Source: Akkermansiaceae bacterium (GTDB lineage: Bacteria; Verrucomicrobiota; Verrucomicrobiia; Verrucomicrobiales; Akkermansiaceae). From it: a stretch of 6,652 nt of DNA. Shown here piece after piece: positions 1 through 6,000 of this stretch. The number at the start of each line of letters is the position of its first letter. Positions within the stretch are counted from its first letter, which is position 1. The position numbers and the translations under genes are program-made. The stretch is from NCBI GenBank assembly GCA_028293225.1, contig JAQGPE010000453.1:1-6652 (forward strand), read 5' to 3'. Under the pieces are notes generated by a model. The model searched no databases, was not told where the DNA came from, and was given only the letters and a program-made list of their open reading frames with translations.

Positions 1-976
1 GGAAGCCGACGATGATGTCGGTGGTGATCGCGATGCCCGGGCGGGCCGCTTTCATCTTCTCGCAGATCTCGACGAACTTCTCGTTTTTATATGGGCGGCG
101 CATCGCCTTCAGGATCCGGTCGGAGCCGCTCTGCATCGGAAAGTGGATGTGCGAGCACAGCTTCGGCAGATACGTGAAGGCGGCCACCAGATCGTCGCGG
201 TAGCCGATCGGGTGCGGTGAAGTGAAGCGGATCCGCTCCAGGCCCTCGACTGCATGCACGGCTTCCAGCAGTTGCACGAAGGGCGACTTGTTATCGACGC
301 GGGCGAACTCGGTCCGGCCGTAAAGGTTCACGATCTGGCCGAGCAACGTGATCTCCTTCACCCCGCCGTCGACGAGGCGGCGGACCTCTGCGACGATGTC
401 GTCGATCGGACGGCCCCGTTCCTTTCCGCGGGTGTCGGGGACGATGCAGAAGGAGCAGCGCATGTTGCAGCCCTGCATGATCGAGACGAAGGCGCTGGCC
501 TGGCGCTCCTTCGGCATGTGGTCGCGGATCGTGTTCTGGGAGCCGCTTTCCTCGGCCACGTCGCAGACGTTTTCGCCGGTCAGCGACAGCTCCAGTTCAT
601 CCATGCGGCGCTCCAGCCGGCGCTTCAGGATGGTATCCACGTACTCGTAGACCTTGTGATATTTCTGCGTGCCCACGACCACGTCGAGGTGCGGGATGCG
701 TTCGAAAAGCTCCTGGCCGCGGCTCTGCGCCATGCAGCCCATGAAGCCGTAAACGACGTGCGGCTTCTGGCGGCGGTGTGCGCCCATGATGCCCATTTTC
801 CCCAGCGCCTTCTGCTCGGCCTGATCGCGCACGGAGCACGTGTTGATCAGGATGGCGTCGGCTTCGGTCTCGTTGGCGGTGACCGTGTAGCCGCCTTCGG
901 TGAACATCTGCGCGACCTGTTCGGAATCGCGTTCGTTCATCTGGCAACCGTAGGTGCGAATGTGGACCTTGGGCAT
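1..976 (-). CDS. miaB: MiaB, tRNA-2-methylthio-N6-dimethylallyladenosine synthase (C-terminal part outside window)
   Basis: MiaB is a cytoplasmic radical-SAM methylthiotransferase. It adds the 2-methylthio group to i6A37 in tRNAs that read UNN codons. The first 325 residues are visible, against a usual length of roughly 440-480, so the gene runs off the left edge. The N-terminal methylthiotransferase domain holds the three auxiliary-cluster cysteines in order: C11 (TYGCQMN), C47 (INTCSVR) and C81 (GFMGCMAQ). The radical-SAM cysteines are C170, C174 and C177 in GCNMRCSFCIVP, followed by the usual TRGKERGRP. Further on come RIRFTSPHP, HFPMQSGSDRIL and TTDIIVGF, all typical of MiaB; the last is where the window cuts. 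The ATG at 976 begins MPKVHIRTYGCQMN, the correct family N-terminus. No Shine-Dalgarno sequence is evident; a CCCCTTTTT run directly precedes the start. One family motif reads LLGQIVNLYG where many MiaB proteins have LLGQNVNSY. The CSVRDQAEQK segment and cysteine spacing favour MiaB over RimO or MtaB. The preceding gene ends 97 bp upstream. Confidence 0.96.
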   Translation of the reverse strand, partial: MPKVHIRTYGCQMNERDSEQVAQMFTEGGYTVTANETEADAILINTCSVRDQAEQKALGKMGIMGAHRRQKPHVVYGFMGCMAQSRGQELFERIPHLDVVVGTQKYHKVYEYVDTILKRRLERRMDELELSLTGENVCDVAEESGSQNTIRDHMPKERQASAFVSIMQGCNMRCSFCIVPDTRGKERGRPIDDIVAEVRRLVDGGVKEITLLGQIVNLYGRTEFARVDNKSPFVQLLEAVHAVEGLERIRFTSPHPIGYRDDLVAAFTYLPKLCSHIHFPMQSGSDRILKAMRRPYKNEKFVEICEKMKAARPGIAITTDIIVGF

Positions 977-1073
977 AAAAAGGGGACGGGCGGGGCTGGG
1001 GCGGCGGACCGTAAACGGAGCGGACGCGGGTGGCAATCCGGGAAATGCCGCAGGATTTGCCCGCCAATCCGCG

Positions 1074-1466
1074 CTATTTCGCGGGGTCGAAGGTCTTCAA
1101 AAGATCATTCGCCGTTCCCGATGAAGCGGCTTCCTTGTTGAAAACGATGGTCCCGCCCGTGATGGGCGCCATCAGCACCGCCCTGTCCTTGCCCAGCCCT
1201 GCAATGTCCAGTTCCAGCTTCTTGTGAAGGTTCGCCCGAGTCACGGCTTCCAGCGCAACCTTGTCACGATCCTGCACCCGGATCGCCCATTGACCCGGCC
1301 CGGCAGGCGTCACGGTCACTCCGGAATAATTCGCAAGCACCGTGCCACTTTCATCCCGGATCTGGATGGAAGTGGTCGGAGGATCGTGGCGGCAGCCGGA
1401 CAGGATGGCAACTCCGGCGGAAAACAGCGCGAGGATGAGAACCTGGATTCGCCGGCATTTCTGCAT
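1074..1466 (-). CDS. small predicted lipoprotein of unknown function
   Basis: This gene encodes 130 residues ending in TAG. The ATG at 1466 gives a textbook lipoprotein signal: a basic n-region (MQKCRRIQ), a hydrophobic stretch at residues 9-22, and the lipobox LSGC with the lipidated cysteine at C25. The mature part is about 106 residues, without further cysteines or membrane segments. It starts RHDPPTTSIQIRDESGTV and ends NDLLKTFDPAK. An upstream in-frame GTG at 1529 would add 21 residues before the signal peptide and spoil it, so I reject it. The mature chain alternates short beta-like stretches (TSIQIRDESG, VTVTPAG, WAIRVQD) with a lysine-rich central part. I recognise no family. It lies 133 bp downstream of the metalloprotease and 97 bp upstream of miaB, so co-transcription with either is possible but not shown. 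A weak inverted repeat (CCGCG, 6 nt, CGCGG at 1069-1084) straddles its stop codon. The reading frame and export class look sound; the function is unknown. Confidence 0.78.
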   Translation of the reverse strand: MQKCRRIQVLILALFSAGVAILSGCRHDPPTTSIQIRDESGTVLANYSGVTVTPAGPGQWAIRVQDRDKVALEAVTRANLHKKLELDIAGLGKDRAVLMAPITGGTIVFNKEAASSGTANDLLKTFDPAK

Positions 1467-1599
1467 CGCTCGGTTATGCGAAGAATCCGATCCGTCCGCA
1501 AGACTCCAGCACGCGTTCTCTCCACGCACAAATGGCCCCGGAGGAAATCCAATCCCCCCGGAGCCACCCAGTCTGTGTTATTTATTGCCCGGAAATCGC

Positions 1600-4596
1600 T
1601 CAGTCCGGATCCGCGAAGCGCCACTGCTGGTCGAGCGCGCCGGTGAACTGCCAGAGCTGCACCACGCTGCCGTTGCCAAAGGCGTTGTCGTCGCCGCTGA
1701 CTTCCATGCAGCTGCTGGTCGCGCAATCAGGCGTGAAGCGGCACCAGTTGCCATCGGTGCGGCTGAAGACCCAGCGCTGGGCCGCGTTGGTGTTGTTGAT
1801 CCAGCCCCACTGCTGGATTCTCGTGCCATTCGCGGTGCCTGACGAACTGATGTCCAGCGCGGTGCTGGTGTCCGAGGTCGGCGTCAGACGGACCCGGCCG
1901 GTATCGATGTCGCTCAGGGTGAACTTCTGGTTCGCACTCGCATTCCAGGTATACAGCTCGGCCGCCGGACCATTGCCGGTGCCGCCGCCGGTGATGTCCA
2001 GGCACTGGCCCTGGGCGTGGCGCGGGAAGATCCGGTAGGTGCCGGGGCTCATACCGACCAGCTCCGGATACCACGACTGCCAGGTGTACTCCGCGGAGCC
2101 CCACTGGTGCACGTCATTGACGCCGCTGGGGTCCATGTCGATCACCTTGCCGTCCGTGCCCTTGTGGACGAAGATCAGGTAGCCGTCCGGATTCTGGGCG
2201 ATGTACCATTTCTGCGAATCCCCGGTGCTGGTGGTGTACTGCCAGATTTCCGCGCCATCCGCGAGGCTGTTCGACTGCACGTCCATCCACTTGTCGGTGC
2301 CCCGGTGGTTGAAGCGGTAGCTGCCATCGGTCTGGCGCCAGGCCACCCAGTTTTCCGCCGCGGTGCCGGTCGCGGCGGCCGCGGTGAGAGGCGTGGCGTT
2401 GGTCGCGGTGTTGCCGGCCAGGCCGAGATACAGGCCGTTGCTGCGGTTCTTGAAACGATACACGCCGCCACTGACCAGCGGCCGGTAGTCGGCGGTGTTC
2501 TTCGGCCCGAAGGTCACCTGGATGTCCGCGTAGTGGTCGGGAGCGCTGCCGCCGACCGCCACGGTCTTGATGGTGATGTCGGACGCCGCATCGTACCAGC
2601 TCTGGTTCACCGCCAGCGGGGCATTGTCCCGGTTGTCGTCACCCGGGTTGTTCATGTCCAGCAGATGGGTGTCGGAGAACTTGTACGACGACACCGCGTA
2701 GACCGCCGCGCCGCTGTTGAAGTTTCCCTGCGCGATCGGGTCGCCGTAGATGGAGATCCAGTAGTTGAACTCGTTGTCGCGGCCGAGCTTCAGCGCCACC
2801 GTGCGGCTCAGCGAGCCGGTGCCGTCGTGCTGATAGACGCGGTAGGTGCCGTTGCGGGTGATGGTCTGGACCGCGGTGTCCGGGATCCAACTGCAGATGT
2901 TTTTGAAGTAGGGATTGAAGCTGTTGTACTGGTTCGCTCCCCAGGCGTTGCCCATCGGGTCGGCGGCGTCGCCATACTCGCGGTGCTGCTTGCCGGTGGA
3001 AATCGGGTTGCCATCGGTGGTGTACCACGAGTTCGCATGCGGCAGGCGGAAGGTATGACCGTATTCATGCAGGGTCACCTCCACGCCGAAGTAGCCGTTG
3101 AGGAAGATGTAGCCGGCCCATGCCAGGCCCGCCGCCCCGGTGTTGTAGCTTTCGTGCGCCACGATCAGCTGGGCGTAGTTGCTCAGCACGTAGCCCTGCG
3201 CCACCGCGGCCGCCTTCGCGTCGGTGATCCAGCGGTTGCAGTCGTACGCCGTGCCGAGTGGATTACCCACGTAGTAGGTGCGCGGCTGCGGCAGGGTCAT
3301 CACCGGAGTGACATCGGACTGCGAGATCCACGTGTTGTTGTAGGAAATGCGCCGGATGCGGGTGTCGAAGCCGCCGGAACCGAAGACCATGTTGTTGAAG
3401 TCGGTCGGCGTGCCATTGGTCGGGAAGCCCGTGTCACTGGCCTGGACGCGCATGATCAGGATTTTCTTGCCGCCGAAGGTCATCGTCGTGGGAGGCTTTC
3501 CCAGCGAGCCCGCCGTGCCCGGCGCCGCGCTGTCGCCCAGCGCCTGTGGCTTCGGCATGCACAGCGCATGCAGGCCCAGGCTGGCCAGGGTCTGGCCGGT
3601 CGGTTCATTGGCTTTTTCCGAGGCCACGATGCCCGACTCCACATTCGTCACGTGGGCGGGATCGCAGGTTTCGAAAAAGCTCGATCCGACCTGGAACAGC
3701 GTCTTGTTGCCCGCCTGCACCGTTCCCACCCCGGCCGTCGCCACGGTGTTGCCGGAAACCGGACAGGTCTCGTTGACCACGGAACCCTCGATCTTCTCGC
3801 CCTCCTCCAGCACGCGCACCGGGCTGTCGAGCACGGCCATCTTGTTGCCGGCGACGATGCCATGCACCGAGGTGTCGCGGAACCATGGGATGTTTTCGCG
3901 ATCGCCATAACGGTGCGCCTCGTAGGACTGGTCACCCACCGCCACCAGATCGCTCGGAGCGATCGGATCCGCGCCGGGAACCGCCATGGAATTCAGCACC
4001 GACAGGTCGCCGAAGCCATCCACGCGCTTCTCCAGTTGCGACTGCACGGATGCGGGCAACTGATCGCGCACCGCCATCGGCACGGCATTCGCCAGGGCTC
4101 GCCGCGGGTCGGTGGAGATCTGCGTTTCCAGCACCGCCAGCCGCGCCGTCGCCGAAGCGACCAGCCCGCTTTCCAGCGAGGCTTTCACCGAGGTGGGAGC
4201 CCGCAGGTAAGCCTCGGCGGTGTTGGCGAAGGCCTTCATCGCCGGGTCCGGATCTTTCTTCCAGCCGCTGGCCGTCAGCTCGCGATCCGGCACGATCGAC
4301 CGCACCGGAGGACCGGCGAGGTCGGCACCCGCCGTCGGGATCGCCTTCTTGCCGAGCTCGATCAGTTCGGCCAGGCGTTTCAGTTCCGCCGCCTTCTCAG
4401 CCTCTTGCTGGGCGATCAGGCCGGCACGCGCCGAGGCCTTGGACGATGAGTCATCCCGGGTCCCGGTCAGGGTCTGCTTTCCAACGGGGAGGAGGAAAAT
4501 CCCGGTGGTCAGCAGGGCGGCGACCGCAGCGGCCGCTACCCATTTCTTACGATGTTGCGAGGGGGGAGGATTCTTCGGGGTCAAACGATGTTTCAT
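1600..4596 (-). CDS. exported zinc metalloprotease (metzincin-like, M11/M6-type) with two C-terminal ricin-type lectin domains
   Basis: This 998-residue protein is probably a secreted or membrane-anchored endopeptidase. A basic N-terminus (residues 1-18) precedes a hydrophobic segment at about 19-38 with no clear AXA cleavage site. Residues 53-83 are charged and helix-prone (QQEAEKAAELKRLAELIE). Residues 84-370 look like a pro-region with C278, C311 and C346. The catalytic region begins near GGKKILIMRV (375-384). It carries TLHEYGHTFRLPH with zinc ligands H510, H514 and H520 and catalytic E511. YGDAADPMGN (541-550) follows and supplies the Met-turn, M548. This is the metzincin arrangement, but the usual glycine between the second and third histidines is R517. 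Residues about 570-705 form a beta-rich domain ending DHYADIQVTF, as in M6/M11-like bacterial proteases. Two ricin beta-trefoils follow at about 706-848 and 850-998, with QxW motifs at 795, 840, 940 and 990. The ATG at 4596 gives the basic-plus-hydrophobic start; no Shine-Dalgarno sequence is seen. Glycoprotein or polysaccharide-associated substrates are inferred from the lectin domains only. Confidence 0.9.
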   Translation of the reverse strand: MKHRLTPKNPPPSQHRKKWVAAAAVAALLTTGIFLLPVGKQTLTGTRDDSSSKASARAGLIAQQEAEKAAELKRLAELIELGKKAIPTAGADLAGPPVRSIVPDRELTASGWKKDPDPAMKAFANTAEAYLRAPTSVKASLESGLVASATARLAVLETQISTDPRRALANAVPMAVRDQLPASVQSQLEKRVDGFGDLSVLNSMAVPGADPIAPSDLVAVGDQSYEAHRYGDRENIPWFRDTSVHGIVAGNKMAVLDSPVRVLEEGEKIEGSVVNETCPVSGNTVATAGVGTVQAGNKTLFQVGSSFFETCDPAHVTNVESGIVASEKANEPTGQTLASLGLHALCMPKPQALGDSAAPGTAGSLGKPPTTMTFGGKKILIMRVQASDTGFPTNGTPTDFNNMVFGSGGFDTRIRRISYNNTWISQSDVTPVMTLPQPRTYYVGNPLGTAYDCNRWITDAKAAAVAQGYVLSNYAQLIVAHESYNTGAAGLAWAGYIFLNGYFGVEVTLHEYGHTFRLPHANSWYTTDGNPISTGKQHREYGDAADPMGNAWGANQYNSFNPYFKNICSWIPDTAVQTITRNGTYRVYQHDGTGSLSRTVALKLGRDNEFNYWISIYGDPIAQGNFNSGAAVYAVSSYKFSDTHLLDMNNPGDDNRDNAPLAVNQSWYDAASDITIKTVAVGGSAPDHYADIQVTFGPKNTADYRPLVSGGVYRFKNRSNGLYLGLAGNTATNATPLTAAAATGTAAENWVAWRQTDGSYRFNHRGTDKWMDVQSNSLADGAEIWQYTTSTGDSQKWYIAQNPDGYLIFVHKGTDGKVIDMDPSGVNDVHQWGSAEYTWQSWYPELVGMSPGTYRIFPRHAQGQCLDITGGGTGNGPAAELYTWNASANQKFTLSDIDTGRVRLTPTSDTSTALDISSSGTANGTRIQQWGWINNTNAAQRWVFSRTDGNWCRFTPDCATSSCMEVSGDDNAFGNGSVVQLWQFTGALDQQWRFADPD

Positions 4597-4767
4597 AGGT
4601 TTTTGACGTTTGGGCCACGAAGGAACGGATGTCCCTGCCCCGTCAGCCTGAGGTTGGTTTTTTCATTTCGGTGCAGAGATAGTCATCCATAACTTCGCCA
4701 TCTGGATTTCAGGGAGGCCCCATGAAACCAGTTCCCGCCCTTATCAGTTCAAATCATTGCGAGGCAA

Positions 4768-4833
4768 GATCTTTTTGATACTATCCGCTCACGAAACGTT
4801 TTTCCCTGATCAAACCGTTCTGATTTTTTGATA
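4768..4833. repeat. pair of near-identical GAT(C)TTTTTGATA elements
   Basis: On the plus strand GATCTTTTTGATA lies at 4768-4780 and GATTTTTTGATA at 4822-4833. They are direct repeats about 54 bp apart. On the minus strand they read TATCAAAAAGATC and TATCAAAAAATC, upstream of the metalloprotease. The spacing is close to five helical turns, which would suit paired binding sites of a regulator or A-tract bending. With only two copies in AT-rich DNA, chance is a real alternative. Confidence 0.35.
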
Positions 4834-5001
4834 ACGTCCGAAATTGGAAAGGACATATCTATAAGATTTCTCATCCGGAACTCCCGGAAATCATCAGCGT
4901 CCTAACCTACCTCGTTGCCACCACCGCTCTCAACCCGGCCGCCGGGGCAAAGTACGCCCTTCACCGTAGGTTTCAGCCTCCTCCTTCGTCGCCCATCAGG
5001 C

Positions 5002-5028
5002 CCGGCTCAACCGCCATGCGGGAGCCGG
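5002..5028 (-). terminator. GC-rich hairpin after the DUF3299 operon, possible terminator without a U-tract
   Basis: The outer arms CCGGCTC (5002-5008) and GAGCCGG (5022-5028) are perfectly complementary. They enclose inner arms CCGC (5011-5014) and GCGG (5018-5021) around a CAT loop, with a two-base AA bulge. This gives 11 GC-rich pairs. The hairpin begins 16 nt beyond the stop codon of the last DUF3299 gene (stop at 5045-5047), the expected place for an end-of-operon structure. No T-run follows on the minus strand, so it may instead protect the mRNA 3' end. Confidence 0.5.
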
Positions 5029-5044
5029 ACCCCACGTCGTCGGA

Positions 5045-5506
5045 TCACTTCTTCCCGACCACTTTCGCCTCGTCGATCGTGAAGAGGAAGCCCTCGGCTT
5101 CCTCGTCCTTTTTGTTGTGACCCATGAAATGGAGCACGCCTTCGACAGTCAGTGTATCGCTTTCGAACGGGATCGGCTTGGCCTTGGCCGGCAGGCGCAC
5201 AAACACCACGCCGTTCTCCTCCGGCGGGTTGCAGAAAAAGCACCCGACCGCGCCCTCCGTGAGCATGAACTTGGCCATGTTTTCCGGATCGGTGTAAGGC
5301 GCGACGAAGCCGGTCAGGCGGACGTGCTTGCCGTCCAGCTTTTTCAGGTCTTCCGGGATCACCGGCGCGGAGTTCTCCTTGTGGCTGGCCTTGGCCAGCT
5401 CCTTGAAGGTGAGCGGGACGACCTCATCCGCTTTCTTGTCCTCGGCCAGGGCGGAGGAAGCGGTGAGGACGAGGCAGGCGGCGGCGAGCAGGCGAAGCGG
5501 TTTCAT
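5045..5506 (-). CDS. exported DUF3299 protein, second copy of a tandem pair
   Basis: This gene encodes 153 residues ending in TGA. A Sec signal peptide is clear: MKPLR, a hydrophobic core, then a cut after A21 (SSALA|EDKK), so the mature protein is periplasmic. The DUF3299 core covers about residues 48-153. It runs LDGKHVRLTGFVAPY, then GCFFCNPP (C89 and C92), VFVRLPAKAKPIP, TLTVEGVLHF, and ends FTIDEAKVVGKK. The CFFC pair could bind a metal or form a disulfide; neither is proven for the family. It has no cysteine in the mature protein other than this pair. It is a paralogue of the gene just upstream, matching it along the whole core from the GK(H/K)VR(L/V)TG segment to the VVG(K/R)K terminus. 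The gap to that gene is 38 bp, so the two are probably co-transcribed behind the ABC permease. The start is fixed by the signal peptide, although no Shine-Dalgarno sequence is visible. From the operon context I infer a role in envelope metal handling; the direct function is unknown. Confidence 0.9.
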   Translation of the reverse strand: MKPLRLLAAACLVLTASSALAEDKKADEVVPLTFKELAKASHKENSAPVIPEDLKKLDGKHVRLTGFVAPYTDPENMAKFMLTEGAVGCFFCNPPEENGVVFVRLPAKAKPIPFESDTLTVEGVLHFMGHNKKDEEAEGFLFTIDEAKVVGKK

Positions 5507-5544
5507 GGCAGTTTGGTTTTAAAAGGGCAGGCAGGGCGGGAACA

Positions 5545-6000
5545 TTATTTACGGCCGACGACGTCCGCGTCATCGACGGTGGCGAGAAAAGGCGCGGTCT
5601 CCTTGTCGGCCTTGTCGCGGCCTTTCAAGTGGAGCGTGCCTTCCACCGTCACCATCTCGGATTTCCAGGTCATGGGCACGGCATTGGCAGGCAGGCGGAT
5701 GAAAAAGACCTCCGTCTCATCGGGTGGATTGCAGAAGAAGCAACCCGGATTCTGCTCGGCGGTTACGAGGAATTTCATCAATCGCAGCATGTGCTGGTCA
5801 TACGGGCAGACGTGGCCGGTGACCCGGACCTTCTTGCCTTCCAGCGCGGTCAGCTGCTTCGGGAGAACCGCTGCCGAGCCGGCGGGATGAACCGTCTTGC
5901 GCAACAGGTCGAAGGTCACCACCGGCGGCGCCGCACCAGCGGCCTTGAGACCGCCGGTGAGGCACAGCAAAATCAGCAGGCGGGGAATGAACAGGTTCAT
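5545..6000 (-). CDS. exported DUF3299 protein, first copy of a tandem pair, translationally coupled to the ABC permease
   Basis: This gene encodes 151 residues ending in TAA. The chosen ATG at 6000 overlaps the permease stop as ATGA, the usual sign of translational coupling. It also gives a clean signal peptide (MNLFIPR, a hydrophobic core, cut near residue 20-24, LKAAGA|APP). A longer in-frame reading up to 6123 would overlap the permease end and add a basic, proline-rich lead before the signal, so I reject it. The DUF3299 core has GKKVRVTGHVCPY, NPGCFFCNPP (C87 and C90), FFIRLPANAVPM, MVTVEGTLHLKG and ends VDDADVVGRK. Compared with its sister gene it has an extra H63/C65 pair in GHVCPY, where the sister has GFVAPY, and a second histidine at H70. 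This could add metal ligands or a third redox cysteine. The neighbouring FtsX-like permease and the duplication suggest both proteins serve that transporter in the periplasm. The family itself has no assigned biochemistry that I can state with certainty. Confidence 0.9.
   Translation of the reverse strand: MNLFIPRLLILLCLTGGLKAAGAAPPVVTFDLLRKTVHPAGSAAVLPKQLTALEGKKVRVTGHVCPYDQHMLRLMKFLVTAEQNPGCFFCNPPDETEVFFIRLPANAVPMTWKSEMVTVEGTLHLKGRDKADKETAPFLATVDDADVVGRK

Larger units (their letters stand above)
4597..5044. other. non-coding intergenic region, AT-rich in the middle, probable control region of the metalloprotease
   Basis: This 448-bp gap separates the end of the DUF3299 operon from the metalloprotease start. 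Positions 4741-4860 are about 38% G+C by direct count, far below the flanking genes. I find no credible gene on either strand. It contains a repeated TTTTTGATA element, a palindrome AAACGTTT (4794-4801), a loose dyad GATTTC/GAAATC (4865-4870 and 4887-4892), and a hairpin near the operon end (listed separately). The AT-rich core on the minus strand is the natural place for the metalloprotease promoter, but I could not identify a -35/-10 pair with acceptable spacing. If a promoter lies in this core, the 5' leader would be longer than about 140 nt. Confidence 0.6.

Noticed and set aside
1000..1073. Inverted GCAAATCC/GGATTGC between the lipoprotein gene and miaB
   Set aside because: The stem is short and imperfect with a long loop and no U-tract after it. 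The T-run before miaB is too far away to form a terminator with it.
254..1141. Plus-strand open frame of 295 codons opposite miaB
   Set aside because: It lies antisense to a clear miaB with all its cysteine motifs and has no domain of its own.
1467..1529. Upstream GTG extension of the small lipoprotein
   Set aside because: It would put 21 polar residues before a typical lipoprotein signal peptide. The ATG at 1466 fits the lipobox spacing.
1536..1563. Direct repeat CCCCGGAG twice, 20 bp apart, after the protease stop
   Set aside because: Two 8-mers of G/C in GC-rich DNA. They do not form a hairpin and no tract follows, so it is not a credible terminator or operator.
2017..4449. Open frame of 810 codons on the plus strand, opposite the metalloprotease
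   Set aside because: Its product is rich in R, A, G, V and H with no recognisable domain. It is the expected by-product of high-GC codon use in the opposite gene, whose zinc and lectin motifs are unmistakable.
4722..4778. Plus-strand 18-codon frame (begins MKPVPALISS) preceded by AGGGAGG at good spacing
   Set aside because: It is very short and faces away from every gene in the window. The other genes do not depend on such ribosome sites, so chance is the simpler reading.
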